Notes: generated by a model not told the origin, from the sequence alone. Counted from the first letter of the stretch, positions 42,315 to 51,441 are shown. The stretch is 64,000 nt of DNA from Roseivirga sp. (GCA_021404565.1 JAAWWF010000016.1:248001-312000), one strand, 5' to 3'. Made by a program: numbers and translations.

Positions 42315-42854
42315 ATGCACACAAAAAGCACAAATGAATCTCTGCACAGCCTTAAGAAACTGAAAAGCGGAGATATGTTTCTAAAGCATGGAAAACCCTG
42401 TCGGGAAATCGGCATGTTGAATAAAGGAATTATGCGGGGTTTTGTATATGACAATGAGGGAAATGAAATCACAACACACTTCTATCAGGAGGGTGATATG
42501 ATCATCGGAAGCTTTATTCCCAATACCAATGTTGCCATGACCGTTGAGGCTTTAGAAAACTGTGAAATTTCTGTAGCAAACTATTCGGAGGTAATGGACA
42601 ATGTAAATAAGGATAAAGACATCACAGAGGTTATCACAAGACAGTTTCAAAAGCTCAATAATCAGCTTCAATCGAGATTGGTGGCCTTGTTGAACTTAAA
42701 TTCGCTGGAAAAATATGAGCTGTTTCTCAAAGAGTATTCAAGCCTAATCAACCGTATTCCACACTATTACATTGCCAATTATCTGGGCATAACGCCCACA
42801 CAACTAAGCCGTGCCAGAAGGCAGCTCGTTGTGAAAGAGCAAAATAAACGCTAA
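42315..42854 (+). CDS. Crp/Fnr-family transcriptional regulator
   Basis: From the ATG at 42315 the protein is 179 residues; a GTG 15 bases upstream is also possible. Residues about 15-110 are a cyclic-nucleotide-binding-like barrel (LKSGDMFLKHGKPCREIGML, FYQEGDMIIGSF), and the C-terminus has a helix-turn-helix (HYYIANYLGITPTQLSRARR). The barrel lacks the RSGxSFGE-type cAMP-binding segment, so cAMP is unlikely as the ligand. It resembles many short Bacteroidota regulators of this family. No adjacent target is clear: the 220 bases after it are empty. Confidence 0.87.
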   Translation: MHTKSTNESLHSLKKLKSGDMFLKHGKPCREIGMLNKGIMRGFVYDNEGNEITTHFYQEGDMIIGSFIPNTNVAMTVEALENCEISVANYSEVMDNVNKDKDITEVITRQFQKLNNQLQSRLVALLNLNSLEKYELFLKEYSSLINRIPHYYIANYLGITPTQLSRARRQLVVKEQNKR

Positions 42855-43074
42855 CAGTGAAGTACCAATTGCTCATGTGCTGGCACTAACATAAACTCAT
42901 CCGCTCCCCATAGGAGGATATCTTGTAAAAGTAGTAGAGCGATATGTTAATAATATCGAAAGGGAGTTGAGTCACGGAAAATGACTGGTTTCGGAGGTTA
43001 ACCAGAAGCTCATTGAAAGAATTGAAGTCCCTTACAGCGATAGGAGGGGGTTTTTATGTTCGTCTAAATCCACT

Positions 43075-43731
43075 TCAATAGTCCTTTACACACCTAACGG
43101 AGTTATAAAATTTCTTTCCTCCTTTCCATCGCTGAAGCTTGACCCAACGAGAATTCACTTTCCAATCCATTGCAGCATCTGTACCCAATTCGTTTGATGA
43201 CCAAAATATAGAGGGCTTTTTGACATTGAATAGACTACTATCAGTTCCATTTAACTCAGTGCTCTTTAAATGTTCACCGGCCGAAGAGACCCCACCATAG
43301 AGGTAAGCCAATAAATACCACTCATCATCTGAAGGGAGATGCCAGCCACTTGGACATGCATTTTGGGAAGCATACCAGGTATATAATCTTCCATACACTT
43401 TACAGTTCTCATCGGAATCATATTTACATCTCGATTCCTCTATTTCAAAGCTCAAGTTCTGAGTCATCCAGGTCATAGATGAAGGCATACTGTCTGTCAA
43501 TAATAACTCATAGTTCACCGGCTCATTCCTGAAGTAGGTTCCATATTCATCAAGATCGGTAATGATTGTTTTAGAGACCGTAATAGCATACGTAATTGTT
43601 TCATAGGTCTGACCATCTCGCACATCAACAAAGGAGCCTTTTACCTGCGCCTCGATCGGGTAGCAAACGGTTAGAAGTAAAATACATAAGCCTATCGTTT
43701 TACTAGCTAAGGGTAACTTAAATGCCATCAT
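43075..43731 (-). CDS. Secreted FISUMP-domain protein
   Basis: The 218-residue protein has a signal peptide (LASKTIGLCILLLTVCY). Its main part (about 70-218) matches the Fibrobacter succinogenes major paralogous domain: MTWMTQNLSF, YGRLYTWYASQNACPSGWHLPSDDEW, LKSTELNGTDSS, FWSSNE, and NSVRCVKD at the end. These extracellular domains are common in Bacteroidota and Fibrobacteres and have no established function. Cys pairs (around residues 105, 131 and 215) suggest disulfides. It stands alone, with 223 empty bases upstream. Confidence 0.88.
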   Translation of the reverse strand: MMAFKLPLASKTIGLCILLLTVCYPIEAQVKGSFVDVRDGQTYETITYAITVSKTIITDLDEYGTYFRNEPVNYELLLTDSMPSSMTWMTQNLSFEIEESRCKYDSDENCKVYGRLYTWYASQNACPSGWHLPSDDEWYLLAYLYGGVSSAGEHLKSTELNGTDSSLFNVKKPSIFWSSNELGTDAAMDWKVNSRWVKLQRWKGGKKFYNSVRCVKDY

Positions 43732-43955
43732 TTATAGGTTTTGCTGCTATGACTAATCATAATACCAGGCAAAAACTCAATAGAGACAGCAGTCGAGGGG
43801 TGAATCTTAACAATTATTAAGACAAAATATCATTCTGCCCTTTGTTGTCCCTGGTCAACAAATCAACTAATGAATAAAGTGTCGTGCCTGAATGCTTGTT
43901 GGTGAATAACTCAAACAAGAGTGTGCAAAGAAAAATCAATCACCAAAGTTAACCC

Positions 43956-44867
43956 CTACTTCCCGGGCTCTTTACAGCCTTCCGGCAACTCTGTACGTGG
44001 CAAGGAAAACAAAGGGATACTCTTTGTATTACCGTATTGCTTATAAAACTCTGTCAGGTTAAGTTTTTTTACAAGACTGTCGTTGTGCACAAAAAACACC
44101 TCATGGTCGATCAGAATATCGTCTAAAATGGTAATCTCACATTCCAGGCAATCTTCTCCATTAGGCTTGTAGCTGGGTAGAAACACTTTGCTGTCTTGTT
44201 CATTGTTGCGTAGCCGGGCAATACCCGAAGCACCTCTGCCATCGCGCAATGCATAGGTAGGCCCCTGGTTGAGCCAGCGAAAGTCTTTGCATTGAATATT
44301 CAGCGGGACCAGATCAACCCCCAGATCATGTGCCGAAAGCCTGCCTTCCAGGTCTACATATTCATAGTCCACATCGATAAAATTGAGGTATACAGGTTCC
44401 AGAATCTCGTAGTCGAGGTAGACCTTTTGAACGGGTCTTTCACCAAAAAAGGAAAACTGATCGGGTATCACCAGCCCTATAATGGCTACCGAATCTGCCA
44501 CCGTACCACCTTCATTAAATACATCAAATGCAGGCGGAGAGGCCATGTAGTATTTGGAAACATAGTAGTCCTTACCATCTCTCCTTTGGGGGCCATAAGG
44601 CAAACCGGAAAGCACCTGATTACTGACACCCCACTCCAGGTTTTTCTCGTTATTCCAGCTCACATCCCTGGTACTCACTTCAGTATTACAACCATAAAAT
44701 GACACTTCATGTCTTTTGGGATTGGCAACCGGTGATGCACCCAGATTGAAGTTGACATACGCGGGCCCCTGGTTATTCAGGTGCTTTTGTTGCTGGGCCT
44801 CAACATGCATTGAGAACAGAAAAAGACATAGGCATAATGGCATTAAGAACTTGACAGGTGATTTCAT
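43956..44867 (-). CDS. Secreted protein of unknown function
   Basis: The 303-residue protein has a signal peptide (PVKFLMPLCLCLFLFSMHVEAQ). The mature sequence is rich in aromatic and acidic residues. The motif NNQGPAYVNF near residue 30 is echoed as LNQGPTYAL near 205, possibly a weak internal repeat. Beta-strand-like stretches (YLDYEILEPVYLNFIDVDYEY, IGLVIPDQFSFFG) suggest an all-beta protein. Four cysteines (CNTEVS, CKDFRW, DCLECEI) may form disulfides. The C-terminus is EGCKEPGK, with no sorting domain. I do not recognise a family. It lies 226 bases downstream of the thioredoxin pair, probably separately transcribed. Confidence 0.7.
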   Translation of the reverse strand: MKSPVKFLMPLCLCLFLFSMHVEAQQQKHLNNQGPAYVNFNLGASPVANPKRHEVSFYGCNTEVSTRDVSWNNEKNLEWGVSNQVLSGLPYGPQRRDGKDYYVSKYYMASPPAFDVFNEGGTVADSVAIIGLVIPDQFSFFGERPVQKVYLDYEILEPVYLNFIDVDYEYVDLEGRLSAHDLGVDLVPLNIQCKDFRWLNQGPTYALRDGRGASGIARLRNNEQDSKVFLPSYKPNGEDCLECEITILDDILIDHEVFFVHNDSLVKKLNLTEFYKQYGNTKSIPLFSLPRTELPEGCKEPGK

Positions 44868-45093
44868 TTTGGCTGATTTTTAATAAAGAAAAATAGGGTT
44901 TTTTCATACTATTTACCAACTGCCGAGGAGTCGTCCGACTGAATACCAATAGTTTTATTCATCCAAAAAGGCCATAATACTCGATTTAGTAAACCCTGTG
45001 AGTTCGTACTTATCGGTGTTTTTACAAAACCCGATTTCGATTTGAGTAGTCTTATCTACTAACAAACCTTTATCCCAATCCAGACATCCGGGG

Positions 45094-45861
45094 TCATTCG
45101 TTCAGGTTAAACTTTCTTAACACCTCTCCGATTCTCGCTTTCAGTACTTCGCTCGATTTCAGGTTATTCTTCCCGGTAGTATTTCCCGACCAGAGGTATT
45201 CAATCACACCATCGGGGTTGATGATGATATGTCCCGGCCAGCCAGTTAACACATAGTTATCCCCAAAATCGTATATGGCCTTGGTCGGCCTGATCAAGCT
45301 GTATTTGAACTCCATATTACGCTTCTTCAAAAAGGCATGAATGCGCCCGAGCTTATCTCTGCCCAGCGCCAGAAACTCTACGGGTTTTCCTTCAAAGCTT
45401 TCTACCACCTCATTCAGTTCGGGAATTTCAAACAGGCACCAGGAACAGCCCATATACCACAGGTTGATCACTACTACCTTGCCTTTCAGCTTATCAGCAT
45501 TATAGATATTACCATACTCGTCTTCTGCATCAAAATAGGGTAGTCGTGTACCCTCCCACTGGTTTACGTATTCATAATAAGCTGTCAACCTACCGAGTAA
45601 ACTCACCTTCGTATCTACCAACTTAAGCTGGCCCAATAGTTTCAGGCTATCAGCTTCTTTGGCAGTGAAGCGTTCGCCATTCAGCCCTCTATGATTCATT
45701 CTGGCATTTTTCAGGTCATTCATAGTGCCATTCTCCAGTTTCATATCGTACTCACGCCCCAGCAGCTCATAGTATTGATCCTGACTCATAACACCCTTCT
45801 TCTGGGCAAAGGCACCATCTAGTACACACAGCGCAAGCACTATCATAAGGCTAGTCTTCAT
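45094..45861 (-). CDS. Secreted TlpA-like thioredoxin-fold protein (CSWC)
   Basis: The 255-residue protein has a signal peptide (MKTSLMIVLALCVLDGAFA). The C-terminal half is a TlpA/ResA-like thioredoxin fold: KGKVVVINLWYMGCSWCLFEIPELNEV with the redox pair C-S-W-C (about residues 143-146), followed by WPGHIIINPDGVIEYLW with the cis-proline-like turn. The N-terminal 100 residues (MSQDQYYELLGREYDMK, LNGERFTAKEADSLKLLG) are a helical domain of no known family. It overlaps the upstream gene by 11 bases, also a thioredoxin-fold protein, so both are made together. Role: probably envelope disulfide reduction. Confidence 0.85.
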   Translation of the reverse strand: MKTSLMIVLALCVLDGAFAQKKGVMSQDQYYELLGREYDMKLENGTMNDLKNARMNHRGLNGERFTAKEADSLKLLGQLKLVDTKVSLLGRLTAYYEYVNQWEGTRLPYFDAEDEYGNIYNADKLKGKVVVINLWYMGCSWCLFEIPELNEVVESFEGKPVEFLALGRDKLGRIHAFLKKRNMEFKYSLIRPTKAIYDFGDNYVLTGWPGHIIINPDGVIEYLWSGNTTGKNNLKSSEVLKARIGEVLRKFNLNE

Positions 45862-47119
45862 GGTAGTACGACTTAAGGGTGGAATTCAGTTCTGTCATAC
45901 TCATCATACCCAGATTCAGTACTTTTCCCTGATCATTTAAGATCAAAAAGTAAGGATAGCCCTCCACCATCAGCTCGCTGATAATCTCTTTGGTAAACAT
46001 GCCATTGACCCATTTGATGTCGTGTTTAGCAATGAATTTTTCTACGGCCGGTTTGTTATCGTAGGCAATCGCCACCATGTTCATCATATCAGCATTCTGT
46101 TCGTAAATGGTTTTGAGTTCAGGCAGTTTTGAGACACAAGGTTTACACCAGGTGCCCCAAACGTCAATCAGTGTAACTTTTCCCTTTTTCAGAAATTGAT
46201 GAATGGACGTGGTGTCACCATTTATCAATTTGAATTTCAAATCGGCTACGATATCACCAGGCTTGAGTATTGCCTTTTTCCGCTTGTCAGTCACTTTCAT
46301 TTCCAGAAAATCTCCTTCCGGGTCTACATGTACTACTTCATAGGTTTTATTACCGATTTCATACAGAGGCTCTTCACCCAACGACACAGCTCCATCACGT
46401 TCATTAAACGAGAGGTAGGGGCTCTCATATTCTCCCATCAGGAGTCTGTCTTCAGAGTCATTATACAGACCATTGCAATCCCAGTCCATTATACCTAATT
46501 GTATTTTTTGGCCATTCACCTCTACCGAATGAGAAACCATATTTTGTCTTTTAGCTCCAAACCAAAGTTCTATGGGTAAAATTTCTGCATCACCATGAAT
46601 TGGATTTTGTGTGATGATTTTCATCCATTTTGCATCCATTTCGACAGACCTTGACACTCTGAGAAAGTTCTTAGTGACCTTAAAGGTGTAAGTAGCTTGT
46701 TGGTTATCCGACCGATATAAATGTATGTACTCAATCTTATCATCAGGCAGATTTACAGGCGCCCCATCGTCTGTCAGGTCCAGGTTTTGGTTATAATCTA
46801 TATATAGCTGTGGCTCGGAACCGGTATAATTTGTAATCAATAATAAAACGCTGGCATCTAAGGCCCCATCCTCCCAACCAGTGAAGAACTCCGTGGTGAA
46901 AGCCACATCTCCTGAAATATCTGTCGGAATTTTAATCTCATACTCCTTATCAGAGCCAGAATACGTAATTCTGTTATTCTCAGGAAGCTTGTAAAGGGGC
47001 AAGGGGTTATAGATATCATTGGGAGCCCTGTACTCATTTCGAAGATCAACCCTTATCTTCCCTTGTGCCTGCACCATTTGGGCAGTGCACATGATCAGTA
47101 TACATAATAGTCTTTTCAT
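45851..47119 (-). CDS. Secreted thioredoxin-fold protein with large N-terminal domain (CKPC)
   Basis: The 422-residue protein has a signal peptide (MKRLLCILIMCTAQMVQAQ). The thioredoxin fold is at the C-terminus (about 285-422): VTLIDVWGTWCKPCVSKLPEL with the pair C-K-P-C, then GYPYFLILNDQGKVLNLG. The first 270 residues are predicted all-beta. They contain aspartate-rich turns, LYIDYNQNLDLTDDGAP and DWDCNGLYNDSEDRLL, which look like calcium-binding loops (two copies of a D-x-N/D-x-D pattern). It is the first gene of a two-gene unit with the TlpA-like protein; the overlap is 11 bases. Probably an envelope thiol-disulfide protein. Confidence 0.85.
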   Translation of the reverse strand: MKRLLCILIMCTAQMVQAQGKIRVDLRNEYRAPNDIYNPLPLYKLPENNRITYSGSDKEYEIKIPTDISGDVAFTTEFFTGWEDGALDASVLLLITNYTGSEPQLYIDYNQNLDLTDDGAPVNLPDDKIEYIHLYRSDNQQATYTFKVTKNFLRVSRSVEMDAKWMKIITQNPIHGDAEILPIELWFGAKRQNMVSHSVEVNGQKIQLGIMDWDCNGLYNDSEDRLLMGEYESPYLSFNERDGAVSLGEEPLYEIGNKTYEVVHVDPEGDFLEMKVTDKRKKAILKPGDIVADLKFKLINGDTTSIHQFLKKGKVTLIDVWGTWCKPCVSKLPELKTIYEQNADMMNMVAIAYDNKPAVEKFIAKHDIKWVNGMFTKEIISELMVEGYPYFLILNDQGKVLNLGMMSMTELNSTLKSYYHED

Positions 47120-47305
47120 CGCTTTTTTATTTTTTGAGCAAGCTAAACCATCTCCTTCCGGCTGAAAAAAGACCGGGACAATCAGGCATATATTTGATCT
47201 GAAGGCTCTGGATAGGGGTTATCCCGTTTATCTTATTTTTCAAATCAAATTTCACCCTGTTCAGAGCAGGCATTGATTATGGCGGACATAACTGTCTAAC
47301 TTACC

Positions 47306-48364
47306 GTGGTGAAAACAAATAGCAGGCTCACATTTTTATATCATCTTCTGTTTTGTACAGTAGTCGTGCTGACTGACCTCTTTTACTTTAACAATCGTAC
47401 GGATATAGGTTTTTCACTTGACTGGGCACTACTACCCATTACCATCGCTCAGCTTCTGATTTTCTATATCAACAGCTATTGGCTTTTCCCCCGTTTTTTT
47501 TCTTCCCGAAAATATGTGGTCTATGGTGTGAGCATCTCCCTTTTTATCATGGTGTTCAGTTTACTTTCAGGCTATATCACCAATCAGCTCTACCCCATTG
47601 ACCAAATGTCCCAGCTGTTTGATGAAGAATACAGATACCTGAGCCACCGGCTTACGGTATTCATCAAGCGCTCATTCATGGATAACAGCATCATGGCGAT
47701 TTTTTCTTTTGCCTTCAGCTATTACTTCATATGGAAGAAGAATGAACAAGAGAGAATTCAACTGAAAGAAGAGAACCTTAAAAGTGAATTGTCTTACCTG
47801 AGCGCCCAGCTTGATCCGCACTTTTTGTTCAACACCCTGAATACCCTTTATTCTCTGGCACTGAAAGGGAAAAAGAAAGATATAGGTCAGGGTATTGATC
47901 AACTCACCTTATTTATCGACCAGATGTCCGGAGATGAGGGACGGTATATGACCACGGTGAGAGAGGAGTTAGATAAGATTGAGAATTATATCCGGCTACA
48001 AAAACTGAGGTTTTCAAAAGATGACCCGATTGATATTGGTATCCTCCATCAGATCGACCAGCCCGATACACCTTTGGCTTCAAGAATACTGATTCCATTG
48101 GTAGAGAACTCCTTTAAGCACGGGATTAGCCTGAGAGAGCCCTCCTTTATTCACATCAATGTATATCAGAAGCAATCTGATTTCAGCTTTACCATCAGCA
48201 ACAGTGATCATGCAAAGACTAACAACGAGCAGGGTACGGGTATAGGCCTTGAGAATATTAAAAAGCGTCTGGAATTGCTATACAGAGATAATTTCTCCTT
48301 AGAGATTAGTGATGATTCCCGGGTTTTCAAAGTATCGCTTACCATCAAAACGGAAAAGCCATGA
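47306..48364 (+). CDS. LytS/YehU-family sensor histidine kinase
   Basis: The 352-residue protein has four predicted membrane helices (about 8-28, 42-60, 68-92, 127-143) followed by a coiled stretch. The His_kinase-type domain follows, with the phospho-acceptor H172 in LDPHFLFNTLNTLYSLA. The ATPase part has the N box PLVENSFKHGI and the G box GTGIGLENIKKRL. All catalytic motifs are present. The start is one of two adjacent GTG codons (47306 or 47309). It overlaps the next gene by 4 bases, which encodes a degenerate relative, and is followed by a LytTR regulator. Confidence 0.9.
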   Translation: MVKTNSRLTFLYHLLFCTVVVLTDLFYFNNRTDIGFSLDWALLPITIAQLLIFYINSYWLFPRFFSSRKYVVYGVSISLFIMVFSLLSGYITNQLYPIDQMSQLFDEEYRYLSHRLTVFIKRSFMDNSIMAIFSFAFSYYFIWKKNEQERIQLKEENLKSELSYLSAQLDPHFLFNTLNTLYSLALKGKKKDIGQGIDQLTLFIDQMSGDEGRYMTTVREELDKIENYIRLQKLRFSKDDPIDIGILHQIDQPDTPLASRILIPLVENSFKHGISLREPSFIHINVYQKQSDFSFTISNSDHAKTNNEQGTGIGLENIKKRLELLYRDNFSLEISDDSRVFKVSLTIKTEKP

Positions 48365-49371
48365 ACTTACGACCCAAACAGGTTCAGACTATTTTGCTCC
48401 ACCTGAGTATTTGGGTGCTACTTCTGATCATAAGGTTTTTTGTGCTGGATCTCAGGTTTGCTGACAGACTTCTCTTGCTGGACTTCTCATTATACGCTGC
48501 CTATTTCTATATCAATGCCTACTTGCTGGCTCCCAGGCTTTTTTCTACAAAGAAGATTCAATTTGTGCTGATCAATCTTCTGTTCATAGCACTTCTTGCC
48601 TCGATTGAAGCCTATGCTACCGTAGTGGTATTCGGAGAGACCATCACAGTTGCTGCACCGGGTGAAAGGGCAATCTCTTATACCGTCAGAAACAGCTTTA
48701 GCCTACAGTTTACGGCAGCCCTATATCTCAATTGCTACGTTTTTCTGGCCTCCTTTGCCTATGGAGCCCACCGATCCTCCATGAAACATGAAGAAGAAAA
48801 AGAAGAGGTGATGACCCGAAAGCTATCCAATAAGTTGTCCCGTCTGCGCTCACAGGTAAACCCTCAATTACTCTCTTTCCTCCTAAAAAAAATCAACCAG
48901 AGTCTGGCAGATAGCCCACAGGAAAAAGCAGCCGAAACGATCGAGGACCTTTCAGGGCTTATGCGTTATATGATTTACAGAAAAGGGGATAAGAAATCCA
49001 GCCTGGTGCAGGAACTCGAAAAGACCTACTGCCTGATTCAACTACTTAGTAATGGTCAATCCATGACCAGAATATTGCTTCCACCAATCAATCAGATGAG
49101 AGAACTTCTGATAGAGCCTACCATACTCATCTCCATGGTAGAAACTGCCCATATGATCAATCAGGACGGTTATGCCACTGAAATTTCAAAAATCACTCTG
49201 AATGAAAAGAAATTGCATATTTCTATGCCGATCAAAGAAAGGCTTGCCGGAGGTAATGATAATATGTTTGCAAAACTGAATGAAAGACTTGAAGTTGCCT
49301 ATCCTCAGGCCCATAATCTGAGTATTGATGCTGAAAAGAGAGAAATGAAACTCATATTACAACTGATATGA
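48361..49371 (+). CDS. Degenerate LytS-like pseudokinase
   Basis: The 336-residue protein has the same layout as its neighbour: four membrane helices and a LytS-type domain. However, the acceptor position reads QVNPQLLSFLL with Q169 instead of His. The N box is ISMVETAHMIN, without the ENSFKHG asparagine. No GxGIGL box is present; AGGNDNMFAKLNERLEVAY stands there. It therefore cannot act as a kinase by the normal route. It may heterodimerise with the active kinase or act as a signal adaptor. It overlaps both neighbours by 4 bases, so the three genes are co-translated. The membrane part is kept, which argues for a retained sensory role. Confidence 0.85.
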   Translation: MNLRPKQVQTILLHLSIWVLLLIIRFFVLDLRFADRLLLLDFSLYAAYFYINAYLLAPRLFSTKKIQFVLINLLFIALLASIEAYATVVVFGETITVAAPGERAISYTVRNSFSLQFTAALYLNCYVFLASFAYGAHRSSMKHEEEKEEVMTRKLSNKLSRLRSQVNPQLLSFLLKKINQSLADSPQEKAAETIEDLSGLMRYMIYRKGDKKSSLVQELEKTYCLIQLLSNGQSMTRILLPPINQMRELLIEPTILISMVETAHMINQDGYATEISKITLNEKKLHISMPIKERLAGGNDNMFAKLNERLEVAYPQAHNLSIDAEKREMKLILQLI

Positions 49372-50078
49372 TCCGTTGCATTGCCATTGATGACGAGCCT
49401 CAGGCGCTGGATGTGTTAAGCATACACACGGCAAAAATTCCGTTTGTGAATCTGGTAGCTGTATTCCGAGATGCTATGAAAGCCTTTAAATTTATGGAAG
49501 CCGAGCAGGTAGATGTTATTTTTCTTGATATCAATATGCCCGATATCTCCGGGGTGGAGTTTGCCAGATTGCTGGCGGATGGACCACTTATCATCTTCAC
49601 TACGGCCTATTCTGAATACGCACTGGAGAGCTACGAGGTGGAAGCCCTTGATTATTTGCTTAAGCCCATCAGCTTCAGTCGTTTGATGAAATCTCTGAAC
49701 AAAGCGCAAGAGCGTCTGGCACTAAATGAACCTCCTGCATCAACCACTCCCAAAACTTCCACGGAGCGCGACTACCTCTTTATCAGAAGCGGAACACAAG
49801 ATCAGAAAGTCTTTTTTCAGGATATACTCTACATAGAAAGTGATGGCAATTATCTTACCTATATGACCGTGGAGAAAAAAATCATCAGCCGGATAAATAT
49901 GACCAACGCTATAGCACAACTCCCGCAAGATGTTTTTATCAGGATACATAAGTCCTTTATTATCTCTTTCAGCCATCTCAGCTTTGTAGATGCTTATCAG
50001 GTGGGTATCGGTGAAAAACACATCCCCATAGGAAGCTCTTATCGCGAGGCTTTCCAGACATTTCTGGCCGGGAAGTAA
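49368..50078 (+). CDS. LytTR-family response regulator
   Basis: The 236-residue protein has a receiver domain (about 1-120) with phospho-acceptor D54 in VIFLDINMPD, acidic pair IDDEPQA, and a conserved Lys in YLLKPISF. A LytTR DNA-binding domain (about 140-236) follows: DYLFIRSGTQDQKVFFQDIL, YIESDGNYLTYM, RIHKSFIISFSHL. It is the output of the adjacent kinase/pseudokinase pair. Overlap with the pseudokinase is 4 bases. The next gene on the same strand (arginase-fold) has its own promoter-like sequence. Confidence 0.94.
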   Translation: MIRCIAIDDEPQALDVLSIHTAKIPFVNLVAVFRDAMKAFKFMEAEQVDVIFLDINMPDISGVEFARLLADGPLIIFTTAYSEYALESYEVEALDYLLKPISFSRLMKSLNKAQERLALNEPPASTTPKTSTERDYLFIRSGTQDQKVFFQDILYIESDGNYLTYMTVEKKIISRINMTNAIAQLPQDVFIRIHKSFIISFSHLSFVDAYQVGIGEKHIPIGSSYREAFQTFLAGK

Positions 50079-50104
50079 TACCGGTGTCTTCATCGCTACG
50101 GAAA

Positions 50105-50136
50105 TTTGCTGCTCATAAGACAATAGTCTATCTTTA
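50105..50136 (+). promoter_or_regulatory. Candidate promoter of the arginase-fold gene
   Basis: TTTG (50105-50108), a 20-base spacer and TATCTTTA (50129-50136) resemble the Bacteroidota consensus with one change in the -7 box. It lies 19 bases before the start codon at 50155. Confidence 0.45.
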
Positions 50137-50154
50137 TTTCAACCCCGACACCTT

Positions 50155-51288
50155 ATGAATCTGAAACTGTTCTTCAGTCCCTACGCGGTACCAAAAACCT
50201 ACCCAGCCAATAGCCTTGGAGGCAACATCACCTCTCAAACCAGCGACAACTTCGACATCGCCAAAATGGATATGGCCATTGTGGGCATTACCGAAAACAG
50301 GGGTACAAGCGCAGAGGGTGTGAATATGGCGGCCAATAAGGTCCGTGAGAAGTTATATGCACTTAAAAGAGGAAGTGCCGGCTATCGCATTACTGATTTG
50401 GGTAACCTGAATAATGGCCCTGAGTTGGAAGAAAGCCAGGCAAGACTCCGGGAAGTATGCGAGTTTCTGATGGCATACAATGTTATTCCTCTTATCATAG
50501 GTGGTAGTCAGGAGATGGCACTGGGACAATACAGGGCTTACGAATCGCATGACCGACTGGTGTCGGTTATGAATGTAGATGCCAAACTGGATATGGAAGA
50601 AGAGGGCGAAACCAGCAAGGCTTTCCTCACTGGCTTGCTTACCCATCAACCCAATTATCTCTTTAGCTACAATCACCTCGCCTATCAAAGCTACCTGGTA
50701 GATGCACAGGCTTTAGGGGCCATAGACAAACTCTATTTTGAATCGAAACGGCTGGGTGAGCTCAGAGATGATATTCAGGAGGCAGAACCATTGATCAGGC
50801 TGGCAGATATGCTGAGCTTTGATGTAAGTGCCATTCGCAGTGCCGATGCACCAGGAGCTGCTGACCCCCAGGCCTTTGGACTGACTGCTGAGGAAGCCTG
50901 TCAGATTACCTGGTATGCGGGTATGAATGATAAACTGAGCTCAATAAGCATCAGTGAATTCAGCGGTACAAAAGATGATGATTACGGTAAAACTGCCTCG
51001 GTAGTAGCCACCATGGTTTGGTACTTTATTGAGGGCTTTTACAACCGGAAAGACAACGGCCATTTCGACTCAGATAACTACCTGAAATACGTAGTATCGA
51101 TGGAAGGAACGGACGATACCTTAGAGTTTTATAAAAGTAAGCTCAGCGATAAGTGGTGGATGGTGGTAACCTATGGTCAGGGCCATGCAGAAAGGGCCTT
51201 TATTCCCTGTAGTTACAATGATTATACAGGGGCCACGCACGGAGATTTTCCTGAAAGATGGATTCAGGCACAGGGTAAACTTGTTTAG
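50155..51288 (+). CDS. Arginase-fold protein lacking the metal-binding histidines
   Basis: The 377-residue protein has the ureohydrolase layout (arginase, agmatinase, formimidoylglutamase). The three metal motifs are altered. GG(D/N)HS reads GGSQEM (116-121, Q119 for His). DAHxD reads VDAKLD (141-146, K144 for His). SFDxDxxDP reads SFDVSAIRSADAPG (221-234, S225 for Asp). Three aspartates remain, but both histidines and one aspartate are gone, so the binuclear manganese site cannot form normally. The 110-residue C-terminal extension (about 265-377) is beyond the core family. Such degenerate proteins seem widespread in Bacteroidota as far as I recall. Possible role: ligand-binding or structural. 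No catalytic function should be assumed. Confidence 0.82.
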   Translation: MNLKLFFSPYAVPKTYPANSLGGNITSQTSDNFDIAKMDMAIVGITENRGTSAEGVNMAANKVREKLYALKRGSAGYRITDLGNLNNGPELEESQARLREVCEFLMAYNVIPLIIGGSQEMALGQYRAYESHDRLVSVMNVDAKLDMEEEGETSKAFLTGLLTHQPNYLFSYNHLAYQSYLVDAQALGAIDKLYFESKRLGELRDDIQEAEPLIRLADMLSFDVSAIRSADAPGAADPQAFGLTAEEACQITWYAGMNDKLSSISISEFSGTKDDDYGKTASVVATMVWYFIEGFYNRKDNGHFDSDNYLKYVVSMEGTDDTLEFYKSKLSDKWWMVVTYGQGHAERAFIPCSYNDYTGATHGDFPERWIQAQGKLV

Positions 51289-51294
51289 GGATTA

Positions 51295-51343
51295 GTTAAT
51301 GGTTAATGGTTAATGGTTAATGGTTAATGGTTAATGGTTAATG
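51295..51343 (+). repeat. Heptamer tandem repeat, 7 copies
   Basis: Seven perfect copies of GTTAATG run from 51295 to 51343 (49 bases). They lie 6 bases past the arginase-fold stop and about 98 bases before the PHP-lipoprotein start. The repeat could vary in copy number by slippage. The 98 bases after it hold a TAACTTTA at 51383-51390, a possible -7 element. Confidence 0.9.
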
Positions 51344-51441
51344 GAGAATACTATCTTAAGTACTGAATATCAATAAGTTAAATAACTTTAATTGCGAATT
51401 TTCAGCAATCAATATAGTGGTGCCCCTTTAAAAAAGACAAT

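Noticed and set aside
42858-43074. Possible gene remnant after the Crp-like gene
   Set aside because: The segment has purine-rich stretches that look protein-like, but no frame is open long enough and no family was recognised.
51295-51343. CRISPR-like repeat
   Set aside because: The units are 7 bases without spacers; it is a simple tandem repeat.
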